From the NCBI GenBank assembly GCA_024229515.1, contig JAAESI010000325.1:27597-91596 (forward strand): a DNA stretch of 64,000 nucleotides, in the 5' to 3' direction. Source of the DNA: Pseudomonadota bacterium. Lineage in GTDB: Bacteria; Myxococcota_A; UBA796; UBA9615. Shown one piece after another: positions 42,870 through 51,545 of the stretch. The notes below the pieces were generated by a model. The model ran no database searches. It was not told the origin of the DNA and saw nothing but the letters and a program-made list of their open reading frames with translations. Both the position numbers and the translations under genes were made by a program. Within the stretch, counting starts at the first letter, position 1. Every line of letters starts with the position of its first letter.

Positions 42870-44480
42870 ATGAGCAAGATGCGGGAGTTGATCGCCGACC
42901 TGGAGCGACGGCGGGCGGACGCGGCCTTGATGGGCGGCGAGGACCGGGTGGCGAGGCAGCACGCGCGCGGCAAGTGGGACGTGCGCAAGCGCGTCGACGA
43001 GCTGTTCGACGACGGCACGTTCCTGGAGCTCGGCCTCCACGCTCACGACCACAAGATGGACCGCACCCCCGCGAAGCACCGCGCCCCCGGCGACGGCGTG
43101 ATCACCGGCACCGGCATGATCGACGGCCGCATGGTCGCGGTCGCGGCCTACGACTTCACGGTGCTGGGCGGCTCCATCGGGGAGACCGGCGAGATGAAGG
43201 TCACCCGCCTGCGCGACCTCGCGCTACGCAGCCGCATCCCCATCGTCTGGCTGATCGACTCCGCGGGCGCGCGCATCCACAAGGACTCCGGCTTCAAGGA
43301 GCAGGCCTCCATGTTCGCCGGCACCGGCTACCTGTTCCGCGAGCAGGTGCACATGTCCGGCGTCGTGCCCCAGGTCTGCGCGATGGTCGGCCCCGGCGCC
43401 GCCGGCACCGCCTACATCCCCGGGCTCGCGGACTTCGTGCCGATGACCAAGGGCAACTCCTCGATGGCGCTGGGCGGGCCGTACCTGGTCAAGGCCGCGG
43501 TCGGCGAGGACATCGACGAGGAGAGCCTGGGCGGCTCCAAGATCCACACCCGCGTCAGCGGCGTGGCCGACCTGGAGGTCAAGACCGACGCCGACTGCCT
43601 GCAGGCGGTGCGCGACTACCTCAGCTACTTCCCCCCCAGCTGCGAGGAGGCGCCGCCGACGGCGGACTACGCCACCCCCGGCGGCGACGGTGGGCTGGAG
43701 CCCCTCGGTGACGGCGAACGGCTGGCCGACGACGTGCTGGACCTGCTGCCCGAGGAGAGCCGCAAGTCGTGGGACATGCGCAAGCTCGTGGCGCAGCTCG
43801 CCGACCCCGACTCGGTGTTCGAGATCAAGCCCAAGTGGGCCCCCAACCTGACCTGCGCGTTCGCGCGCATGGGCGGCATGCCGGTCGGTGTCGTCGCCAA
43901 CAACCCCAAGTACCTGGGCGGCGTGCTGGACGTGAACTCGGCCGACAAGGCGGCCCGGTTCGTGAACGTCTGCGACAGCTTCGGCATCCCGCTGCTGTTC
44001 CTGCAGGACGTGCCCGGGTTCGTCATCGGCTCCCACGTGGAGCAGCAGGGGATCATCCGGCACGGCGCCAAGATGCTACACGCGGTCGCGACGGCGACGG
44101 TCCCCAAGATCACCGTCATCGTGCGCAAGGCGTACGGCGCGGGCTACTACGTGATGAACGGCCGGGCCTACGAGCCGGACCTCATCGTCGCCTGGCCGAC
44201 GGCCGAGATCTCGGTGATGGGGCCCGAGGGTATGGTCTCGATCTTCGCCCGCAAGATGCTCGCCTCGGTGCCCGAGGGAGAGGCGCGGGATCAGGCCAAG
44301 GCGTCGATGATCGAGCACATCCGCGAGGGGATCGACCCCTACCTCGCCGCCGGCTTCGCACTCATCGACGACATCATCGACCCGCGGGAGACGCGTCAGG
44401 TGATCCTGCACGCCCTCGTCCGCACCCGGAACAAGACCGTCGAGCGGCCCGCCCGCAAGCGGCCCGTGATGCCCGTCTAG
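42870..44480 (+). CDS. Acyl-CoA carboxylase, carboxyltransferase (beta) subunit
   Basis: A 536-aa crotonase-fold protein of the PccB/AccD5/MccB group that moves the carboxyl group from carboxybiotin to an acyl-CoA. Motifs: GGEDRVARQHARGKW near the start, IDSAGARI with GGSIGE (acyl-CoA oxyanion site), FLQDVPGFVIGSHVEQQG, and AYGAGYYVMNGRAYEPD. GGAGACG precedes the ATG. No biotin carboxylase or biotin carrier gene is in the window. The exact substrate (acetyl-, propionyl- or methylcrotonyl-CoA) cannot be told from the sequence alone. Confidence 0.88.
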   Translation: MSKMRELIADLERRRADAALMGGEDRVARQHARGKWDVRKRVDELFDDGTFLELGLHAHDHKMDRTPAKHRAPGDGVITGTGMIDGRMVAVAAYDFTVLGGSIGETGEMKVTRLRDLALRSRIPIVWLIDSAGARIHKDSGFKEQASMFAGTGYLFREQVHMSGVVPQVCAMVGPGAAGTAYIPGLADFVPMTKGNSSMALGGPYLVKAAVGEDIDEESLGGSKIHTRVSGVADLEVKTDADCLQAVRDYLSYFPPSCEEAPPTADYATPGGDGGLEPLGDGERLADDVLDLLPEESRKSWDMRKLVAQLADPDSVFEIKPKWAPNLTCAFARMGGMPVGVVANNPKYLGGVLDVNSADKAARFVNVCDSFGIPLLFLQDVPGFVIGSHVEQQGIIRHGAKMLHAVATATVPKITVIVRKAYGAGYYVMNGRAYEPDLIVAWPTAEISVMGPEGMVSIFARKMLASVPEGEARDQAKASMIEHIREGIDPYLAAGFALIDDIIDPRETRQVILHALVRTRNKTVERPARKRPVMPV

Positions 44481-44490
44481 GAGACCGACC

Positions 44491-45714
44491 ATGCGCGACG
44501 TCCGCCCCCTGCTGGGTTCGCTGCTGCTGCTGACCGCCTGCCCCGAGCCCGAGCCCGAACCCGAGCCGACCCCTCCCCCGCTCACGGAGACCGCGTTCAC
44601 AGGCGTGGTGGTGGACCGGACCGAAGGCACGCCCCTGGAGGAGTGCCTCGTCGGAACCGACTTCGCCGACGCGGTGGAGACCAACGACGACGGCACCTTC
44701 GACATCGTCGTCCCCCTCGGCTCGACCGTGCACGTCGCCTGCGAACTGCGGCCGGTCTGGAGCGCGGTACTGGCGGAGGTCGCGACCGCGGACTGGACCA
44801 TCGAGATCGAGGGCGACCCGGTGCCGGTGGACGCCTGCTCGCCGGCGGTCACGGTCGACGCGACCGCGGTCGACGGAGCCGGCGGGGCGATGGAGATCCG
44901 CATCCTCAACGCCACCGACACGGCGTCCCTGACGGGCGCCTTCTACGCCGAGCAGACCATCGGCGCGGGCGTCTTCTCCGTGCCCCCGGGCGACTACACG
45001 GTCCTGGCGCGGGCCTTCGGCGGGACCGAGGCGGGCTTCGGCATCGCCTCGACGCAGACCTGCGCCGGCGGCGGGGGCGGCGACGTCACCGTGGTCGTCG
45101 CCCCCACCACCACGGAGGAGCTGGGCGGCTCGTGGAGCCCCACCAGCAGCGACGTGGACCTGTCGGTGTCCGCCACCCAGCCGCTGGACTCGGCCGACTT
45201 CAGCTGGTGGGACCAGCAGGTCGCGCACCTCAGCTCGGGGAACCCGGTGGGCTGGTCGCTGACCATCGCCGACGCCATCGGCGCCGGTCCGCTCGATCTC
45301 GAGGGCTGCCAGGCGCGCACCGGGCAGTTCGCCTGCTGCGGACGCCTGGACGTGGGCAGCGGCACCGACCTCGACCTGGGCGAGCTCGTAGAGCCGGTCT
45401 CCGGCGAAGCCACCATCGCGGACGTCGTCACCGTGTCCCTGCCGTTCGACATCGACAGCGGATACATGACGGTGCGGATGGACGACGTGTCCGACCCCTT
45501 CGCGCAGCGCACGGCGTGGCGGGGCGTGACCCCGACGAACGAGATCAGCGTGCCCGCGGAGTGGTTCGCGGATGGCCTCGCCGGCACCGACTACGCCTTC
45601 CGGGTCTTCGGGATCGACGGCGCGGAGGTGGACTGGGCGGCCTCATTCGAGCCGCACGACTTCGTCGACGGGTACGCCTACCAGGCGCCCGGACTGATTC
45701 AGATCGAGAACTGA
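44491..45714 (+). CDS. Lipoprotein with carboxypeptidase-regulatory-like domain
   Basis: A 407-aa lipoprotein: signal with lipobox LLTAC (Cys17), an acidic Pro/Glu linker (PEPEPEPEP), then a CarboxypepD_reg-like beta-sandwich (GVVVDRTEGTPLEECLV to NDDGTFDIVVPLGS) and further beta-rich domains. It has GGAG upstream and starts 10 bp after the carboxylase gene. It ends 4 bp before the convergent rpsA gene. Function unknown. Confidence 0.75.
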   Translation: MRDVRPLLGSLLLLTACPEPEPEPEPTPPPLTETAFTGVVVDRTEGTPLEECLVGTDFADAVETNDDGTFDIVVPLGSTVHVACELRPVWSAVLAEVATADWTIEIEGDPVPVDACSPAVTVDATAVDGAGGAMEIRILNATDTASLTGAFYAEQTIGAGVFSVPPGDYTVLARAFGGTEAGFGIASTQTCAGGGGGDVTVVVAPTTTEELGGSWSPTSSDVDLSVSATQPLDSADFSWWDQQVAHLSSGNPVGWSLTIADAIGAGPLDLEGCQARTGQFACCGRLDVGSGTDLDLGELVEPVSGEATIADVVTVSLPFDIDSGYMTVRMDDVSDPFAQRTAWRGVTPTNEISVPAEWFADGLAGTDYAFRVFGIDGAEVDWAASFEPHDFVDGYAYQAPGLIQIEN

Positions 45715-45718
45715 GCCG

Positions 45719-47470
45719 CTAGCGCTTGCGGGCGTTGGCGAAGGCGATCTCCAGAGCGGTCATGCCGCTGGAGGCCTCTTCTTCGGCCTTCATCGCCTTC
45801 TTGTAGGCGTCGTAGTCGGCGCGCGCACCGTCCTCTTCCAACGCCTTGCGCGACAGCGTGATCTTGCCCCGGCGCTTGTCCAGGTCGATGACCATCACTT
45901 CGAGCTTCGTGCCGGGCTTGAACTGCCGCGAATGGTTCGTGCCCCGCGGGGTGTTCATGTGCGAGTTCGGGATGAGCCCGGTGACGCCATCGGCGATGGT
46001 GCAGAAGACGCCGAACTGCTCGACCTTCTCCACGACGACGTTGAGCCGCTCGCCCTTCTTGACGCCCTTCATGGCCTCGGCCCGCGGGTCCGCACCCGAG
46101 ACCTGCTTGACCGAAAGGCTCAAGCGGCGCTTCTTCTTGTCGACCTCGAGCAGCTTGACCGTGATGGTCTGGCCCTCGGTCAGCACATCGCGGGGATGCT
46201 TGACGCGCTTCCAGTCCAACTCGCTGACGTGGCACAGCCCCTCGAGGCCGGGAGCCAGCTTGATGAACGCGCCGAAGTCGGCGAGGCGGGTGACGGTCCC
46301 CTCGTAGGTCTTGCCGACCTCCCAGTCGTCCTTGAGCGTCTTCCAGGGATCGCCCTGGGCCTTGCGGAGCGACAGACCGATGCGGTCCTTGGCCTTGTCG
46401 ATGCGGAGGATCTTCACCCGCACGACGTCGCCGACGCTGACGACCGTGCTGGGGTCCTCGACGCGATCCCAGGACAGCTCGCTGATGTGGATGAGGCCGT
46501 CGACCCCACCGAGGTCCACGAAGGCCCCGAACGGCGCCAGCTTGCGAACGGAGCCATCGACGACGGCCCCCTCCTGCAGCAGCGCGCGGGTCTCCTTGGC
46601 CATCTCCTTGGCCTCGCTCTCCAGCAGGGAGCGGCGGCTGACCACGATCTTGCGGCCGGTGGGGTCGTAGCGGGTGACGAGGAACCGGTACGTCTCGCCC
46701 ACGTGGGCGGCGAGATCCTCGGTGAACTCGCGGTCGATCTGCGACTTGGGGCAGAAGGCGCGGCGCGAGCCGATGCGGACTTCCAGGCCGCCGTCGTTGA
46801 AGCCGGTGACCTTGCCCTCGATGGGGATCCTGCCCTGGTGGGCCTCCGCCAGCATCTCGGACAGCTCGGCGGCCTTCAGCGCGCCACGGCTGAGGCGCAC
46901 ACCCTCGGCGAACACCTTGACGATCTGGGCGTCGATGTCCTGACCGACTTCCACGGTCAGGTTGCCGTCGTCGTCCAGGCACTCGCGCTTGTCGAGCCAC
47001 GCCTCCGACTTCATCCCCAGGTCGACGAACACGCTGTCGTTGGTGATCGACACCACCGTTCCGCGCACTTTGTCGCCGTTCTTGAACTCGGTCATCCCGC
47101 CGGTGGCGGCGAGCAGCGCAGCGAAGTCCTGGTTCATCTCTGCGGCGAGCGCGTCGGCGCCGCTCAGGTCGGCCGCATCCAGCGCGGAGCCCGTCTGGAC
47201 GGCGTCGCCGAGCAGGTCGGATCCGGAGCCGAGCAGGTCGTCCAGGCTCTTGCCCTGGCTCGGGGCCGGGGCGGGGGCCGCAGCCGGCTCGGGAGCCGCC
47301 TCGGGAGCCGCCTCCGCGGGCTCGTCGGGCGTCGCCTCGGGGGCGGTGGCCTCGACTTCGGGGTTCTCATCGGGGGCAGTCTCGACGTCGGCGTCGGTGC
47401 GGCCGCGCTTGACGACCTCCGGACCGGTGGGGAGGGCAGGCGCGTCGGTTGGGGTTTCTTCGGTGTTCAT
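45719..47470 (-). CDS. rpsA: 30S ribosomal protein S1 (five S1 domains)
   Basis: A 583-aa RNA-binding protein. After an acidic Ala/Pro-rich N-terminus (about 1-105) come five S1 (OB-fold) domains: KVRGTVVSITNDSVFVDLG, IEGKVTGFNDGGLEVRIG, VDGSVRKLAPFGAFVDLG, YEGTVTRLADFGAFIKL and LNVVVEKVEQFGVFCTI. S1 holds mRNA at the ribosome during initiation. E. coli S1 has six domains in 557 aa; five with a long leader is a variant. The ATG at 47470 has GGAG at good spacing. Confidence 0.88.
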   Translation of the reverse strand: MNTEETPTDAPALPTGPEVVKRGRTDADVETAPDENPEVEATAPEATPDEPAEAAPEAAPEPAAAPAPAPSQGKSLDDLLGSGSDLLGDAVQTGSALDAADLSGADALAAEMNQDFAALLAATGGMTEFKNGDKVRGTVVSITNDSVFVDLGMKSEAWLDKRECLDDDGNLTVEVGQDIDAQIVKVFAEGVRLSRGALKAAELSEMLAEAHQGRIPIEGKVTGFNDGGLEVRIGSRRAFCPKSQIDREFTEDLAAHVGETYRFLVTRYDPTGRKIVVSRRSLLESEAKEMAKETRALLQEGAVVDGSVRKLAPFGAFVDLGGVDGLIHISELSWDRVEDPSTVVSVGDVVRVKILRIDKAKDRIGLSLRKAQGDPWKTLKDDWEVGKTYEGTVTRLADFGAFIKLAPGLEGLCHVSELDWKRVKHPRDVLTEGQTITVKLLEVDKKKRRLSLSVKQVSGADPRAEAMKGVKKGERLNVVVEKVEQFGVFCTIADGVTGLIPNSHMNTPRGTNHSRQFKPGTKLEVMVIDLDKRRGKITLSRKALEEDGARADYDAYKKAMKAEEEASSGMTALEIAFANARKR

Positions 47471-47518
47471 GATCGGCTCCACAGGAGGCGGCGAAGCTAC
47501 TCCGAGGGCCCGGAGCGG

Positions 47519-48283
47519 TCAACCAATCGGTCCCCGCAGGCCGAATCCCCGGATCGAGTACCCGTGTGCGCGCACGCTCCCTTCGAGGGACTCCACGGCG
47601 ACCGCCTTGAGCGGGCGCAGCCTTCGCGTCCTACGCCAGTGGGCCTCCCAGCGGGCGTTGGCGTCGGTGCGGATCGCCTCCGCAGGGGGCGTGGGGGCCA
47701 ACTCGAGGAACGCCAGCAGCGCCGCGAACTGCCCGGTGGGATCGGTCACCAGATCCTCGTAGCGCACCATGTGCACCGACCGCAGGCGGTCGCGATCGCG
47801 CTCGAATCGGTCCATGCAGGCCGCCCAGTGCGCGACCACCGACCGGGTCGAGCGGAACCTCCGCACCCACCGCATGCGCCGCGTCGCCTCCGCCACCGCC
47901 ACCGGGTGCCGCACCACCGCCACGAACCGGGCCTCCGGGAACAGAGCCTGCAGCAGGCGGAAGCGGAGCAGGTTGGGGGGCGACTTCTCCACCGCCACGG
48001 GCCGGTCCCGGTCCCAGTGGGGGGCCCACGCCGCGAGCAGCTCGCCGCGCGTCTCCGGACAGGCCAGCGGGGACGCCTCGGTCAGGTGGGCGCCCGGCGC
48101 GAGGCCGAACCGCCCCGGCCCGCCCAGGGAGCGTCCGGTCGGGAGCACCGCCTGCAGGTGCTGCCCCTCGTCCTCCCACACGCCCGTGCCCTCGAAGCCG
48201 GTCACGTCCGGGTGCGCGCGCAGGAGGCGATGCACCAGGGAGGTGCCGCTGCGGTGCAGGCCGCCGATGAACACGTGCTTCAC
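47519..48283 (-). CDS. Sulfotransferase family protein
   Basis: A 254-aa enzyme with the PAPS-binding P-loop-like motif IGGLHRSGTSLVHRLL at the N-terminus, the 3'-phosphate-binding motif VVRHPVAVAEA (about 122-132) and VRYEDLVTDP. It would place sulfate on a glycan, lipid or protein. Starts with a GTG that overlaps the upstream stop (GTGA), so it is coupled with the sugar-dehydrogenase-like gene. No PAPS synthesis genes nearby. Confidence 0.85.
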   Translation of the reverse strand: MKHVFIGGLHRSGTSLVHRLLRAHPDVTGFEGTGVWEDEGQHLQAVLPTGRSLGGPGRFGLAPGAHLTEASPLACPETRGELLAAWAPHWDRDRPVAVEKSPPNLLRFRLLQALFPEARFVAVVRHPVAVAEATRRMRWVRRFRSTRSVVAHWAACMDRFERDRDRLRSVHMVRYEDLVTDPTGQFAALLAFLELAPTPPAEAIRTDANARWEAHWRRTRRLRPLKAVAVESLEGSVRAHGYSIRGFGLRGPIG

Positions 48284-50073
48284 GGGGCCACCGCCGGCAG
48301 CGAGCGCAGCCGCCCGACCGCATCCAAGGTGGCGAACCAGACGGTTCCGTCGGGGGCCGCAGTCAAGGCGGAGAAGCCGCCCGCGAAGGGATACACCGAC
48401 CCCTCGGGGGGCCGGGTGCCGTACAGATCCAAGACGATATCATGGGCGAGGGCGCGGCCGTTGGCGGTCACCCGCATGCGGTGGAGCGCCGAGGTGTGCC
48501 AGGTGCCGAACAGGAGCGTGCCCGGAGGCTGGTCGTACCGCTCCGGGTCGACGAACACGACGCCGGTGGGGCCGATCCGGGAGGTGCCGCTGTCGAAGCT
48601 CGAAGGCGCCACCGCGGGGTCGCTCACCATCGCGGCGGCGTCGGCGGGCGAGGCGCCGTACCGAGGCCAGCCATGGTCGCGCCCCGGTTGGATGCGCAGC
48701 ACACGGTCGCAGCACGCCCCCCCGTTGTCGGTCGCCCAGGGGGTGCCCGTGGCGGGGTCGAAGGTGAGCCCGTAGAGGTTCCGGAAGCCGTGAGCGACGT
48801 CGCTGCGGTGCCCGCTGGGGGCCACAGCGACGATGGAACCGGCCGCGCTGCCGGGCCGGCCGACGGCGTCGGGGTCGTCCCCGTCCCCCACCGTCACCCA
48901 CAGCTCGCCGTCGGGGGCGAAGGCGAGCACTCCGCCGTTGTGGATGGCCCCCGCGGGGAGCCCGCCGAGCACGACCGTGGGCTCGCCGCCGGTGAGGGGG
49001 AACCGGAGCACGCGGCTGGTCCCGACGACCCGCCCGTCGCGCTCCTGCAGGGTGTCCGCGGCCATCGCGAAGAGGGCCGTGCCCGCGGGATCGACCGCCA
49101 GCCCCCACAGCCCCGCCTCGGCGGACCGGAGCTCCAACGAGGCGACGTCCGGCAGCGGCACGGTCGCGAACGTCGCTTCGTCCCAGAGCCCGTCGGTCTC
49201 CGTCAGCATGCCGATTCGTCCGGTGGTGAACTCGGAGTAGAAGACCCGTCCGTCGGGCGCGACCGCGAGCCCGGACGTCAGCGCGACGCCTCGATGCACG
49301 ACCTCCACGGCCGCTGGATCAGCGGTCCGCTCCAGCCCTGCGGGGTGGATGTACTCACCGGTGCCCCAGGAGTCGTGCACGCCCGCGCTCCAGGCCACGC
49401 ACGCGATCGCGAGCACCGCCACCTGCATCGCCGACAGGGCGCGATCGGGCCCCACCGCGAGGGCCGCAAAGACACCGCCGAGCACCGCCGCGGCGGCCGA
49501 TGCCTCGAGGATGCGGACCCTGCCCTCCCCCGCCAGCCAGATCGCGGCGGCGGCGGTGACAATCCCGGCCGCCAGGAACGCGGCGCGACGGTCCCCGTAG
49601 GGGGCCTGGTAGTCCTCGAGCACGTTCGTAGAGGCAGCCGCGAGCGCCAGCAGCAGCCAGGTTCCGGGCCAGCCGCGCGCCCACGCGCCCAGGCCAGGGT
49701 CCCCCGCCAGGCCGACCCCACCAGCCCGCCAGGCCAGGGCTACGCACCCCACGCCGACGGCGCCGAGCACGACGGACCGGCCCACCGGCCGGTGGGAGAA
49801 CCGCCACACGGCCGCACGCGCCACGAACCAACCGCCCGCCACCGCCGCGAGGGCGACGCCCAGAAGCGGGAGCGCGTGATGATCGCGGGGAAGCATCTGC
49901 GCACAGACCGCCAGCCCGACCAGCGCAATCGCTGCCGTGGTGCGGTTCATCGCCCCCAACCCCGCGGCCGTGGCGGCCAGCAACAGCAGCGGCGTGCCGG
50001 GCCACGCGAGCGCCCACGACAGCAGGTTCGCCAGGGTCTCGGTCACGAGACGGAGGGTACCGCCAGATTGCAC
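48280..50073 (-). CDS. Membrane-anchored glucose/sorbosone dehydrogenase-like propeller protein
   Basis: A 597-aa protein (from GTG 50073; GTG 50046 is an alternative). About seven hydrophobic segments occupy residues 10-225; a periplasmic six-bladed propeller of the glucose/sorbosone dehydrogenase (GSDH) family follows (GLAVAPDGRVFYSEFTTGRI, GLWGLAVDP, HNGGVLAFAPDGELWVTVGD, HGFRNLYGLTFDPATGTPW). GSDH proteins often use PQQ to oxidise sugars. The fusion to a polytopic domain is unusual. Coupled with the sulfotransferase. Confidence 0.8.
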   Translation of the reverse strand: MQSGGTLRLVTETLANLLSWALAWPGTPLLLLAATAAGLGAMNRTTAAIALVGLAVCAQMLPRDHHALPLLGVALAAVAGGWFVARAAVWRFSHRPVGRSVVLGAVGVGCVALAWRAGGVGLAGDPGLGAWARGWPGTWLLLALAAASTNVLEDYQAPYGDRRAAFLAAGIVTAAAAIWLAGEGRVRILEASAAAAVLGGVFAALAVGPDRALSAMQVAVLAIACVAWSAGVHDSWGTGEYIHPAGLERTADPAAVEVVHRGVALTSGLAVAPDGRVFYSEFTTGRIGMLTETDGLWDEATFATVPLPDVASLELRSAEAGLWGLAVDPAGTALFAMAADTLQERDGRVVGTSRVLRFPLTGGEPTVVLGGLPAGAIHNGGVLAFAPDGELWVTVGDGDDPDAVGRPGSAAGSIVAVAPSGHRSDVAHGFRNLYGLTFDPATGTPWATDNGGACCDRVLRIQPGRDHGWPRYGASPADAAAMVSDPAVAPSSFDSGTSRIGPTGVVFVDPERYDQPPGTLLFGTWHTSALHRMRVTANGRALAHDIVLDLYGTRPPEGSVYPFAGGFSALTAAPDGTVWFATLDAVGRLRSLPAVAP

Positions 50074-50102
50074 GGCGCGTCCCGAGCCTGCATCTTCGGT
50101 CG

Positions 50103-51542
50103 ATGCCGCCCTTGCACACCGTGCGCTCCCGCGACGTCCTCGTGACGTTCGCCATCGCGTTTGCGATGTACCTCGCGACGGTCGCGCCCGGCGCCTGGTG
50201 GGGCGACTCGGCGTCGCTGGCGTCCCACCTCGAGACGACCCCGAAGCCGTTCGCGAGGTCCTACTGGATCTTCAAGATGACCGGCCGCGCGATCGCCGCG
50301 TTCGGCTTCTGCCCGGCCCTCGGCGCCAACATCGCGAGCGCGTTTTACGGCGCCGTCGGGGTGGCGCTCGCCTCGGCGCTGGCACAGCGGCTCAGCGGCT
50401 CGCGGGCTGCCGGCGCCGCCGCCGCGGGGGCCCTCGCGGTGAGCCACACGTGGTGGTCCAACGCGGTGGTGGCGGAGGTCTACACCCTCCACGTCGTCTT
50501 CGAACTGGCGCTCCTGCACCTCGCCCTGGGTGCCCCCAGCCGACCGCGCGAAGGGCTCGCCCTCGGGCTGGTGGCGGGGCTCGCGCTCAACCACCACCGC
50601 CTCATCCTGTTCACGCTCGTGGCGGTCGGGATCTGGATCGTGGTGGCGTCTTCCCGGGACGATCGGCCGGGGGTGGTGGGGCGCTTCGCGGCGGGCTTCG
50701 GGATCGGGGCGATGCCGTTCGCCGTGCTCTGCCTCATGCATCCCCCGTCGTCGCTCCCGGTTCAGGATGGCGCCTGGGCGATGTGGATCGATCGCGCGCT
50801 CCTGGGAGGCCGCTGGAGCGCATCCCAGATGAGCGAGCATCCGGGACGTCCGCTCGTCGCCAACATCACCTACCTCGCCCGGTGGACGGTGCTGAACTTC
50901 CCCAGCCCGATGCTGCTTCTGGCCCCCCTCGGCCTCGTGGCGCTGCGCAAGCAGGGGCTGCTCCTCATCGGCGGCGCCCTGGCGTTGGCGGCCCTCGGAG
51001 CTGCACGCATGGACTGGACGGGGGATCAGCAGGTCTACCTCCTGGGGGTGCACCCGCTCCTGGCGGTCCTCGGCGGGGTCGCGCTGGCCCGGATCGATCG
51101 CCAGCCCGTGCGGAACGCCCTCGCGGCCCTGGCGTTGGGGCTCCCGCTCGTGGCCTACGGCATGCTCGCCTTCGGGGATGCCGGCCGCGCGTTGATGCCG
51201 ACGAGCTCGGACCTGGAGCGGACCGCGGCGCTGTGGCCCCCCAAGTCGGGTCGTGATCTGCCGGAGCGGTGGTGCCGGGCGCGGCTCGAGCAGCTCCCCC
51301 CCAACGCGATCCTCGTCAGCCAGTGGCCCGAGGGCACGGTCTTCGAGTACCTGATTACGACCGAGGGGCTACGCCCCGACGTGGCGCTGCTGTTCCATCG
51401 CGCCGGCCCCATCGACCTGCCCCCAAGCGGGCGGGCGATGTTCGTCACCTGGGATCCACGCGCGCAGGCCCCCCCCGCCGCGGTCTGGGAGACCGGGCTG
51501 ATCCTGACGGGAAGCGAGCCGGGGTTCCGGCGGGTGCCTTAG
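50103..51542 (+). CDS. DUF2723 membrane protein
   Basis: A 479-aa polytopic protein; the N-terminal APGAWWGDSASLASH (about 29-43) and SHTWWSNAVVAEVYTLH (about 119-135) are the signature of DUF2723, a GT-C-like family thought to act in protein O-mannosylation or related glycan transfer. About ten hydrophobic segments and a C-terminal soluble domain (about 380-479). Divergent from the GSDH gene with 29 bp between; ends 3 bp before the convergent MopE lipoprotein gene. Confidence 0.85.
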   Translation: MPPLHTVRSRDVLVTFAIAFAMYLATVAPGAWWGDSASLASHLETTPKPFARSYWIFKMTGRAIAAFGFCPALGANIASAFYGAVGVALASALAQRLSGSRAAGAAAAGALAVSHTWWSNAVVAEVYTLHVVFELALLHLALGAPSRPREGLALGLVAGLALNHHRLILFTLVAVGIWIVVASSRDDRPGVVGRFAAGFGIGAMPFAVLCLMHPPSSLPVQDGAWAMWIDRALLGGRWSASQMSEHPGRPLVANITYLARWTVLNFPSPMLLLAPLGLVALRKQGLLLIGGALALAALGAARMDWTGDQQVYLLGVHPLLAVLGGVALARIDRQPVRNALAALALGLPLVAYGMLAFGDAGRALMPTSSDLERTAALWPPKSGRDLPERWCRARLEQLPPNAILVSQWPEGTVFEYLITTEGLRPDVALLFHRAGPIDLPPSGRAMFVTWDPRAQAPPAAVWETGLILTGSEPGFRRVP

Positions 51543-51545
51543 CTT

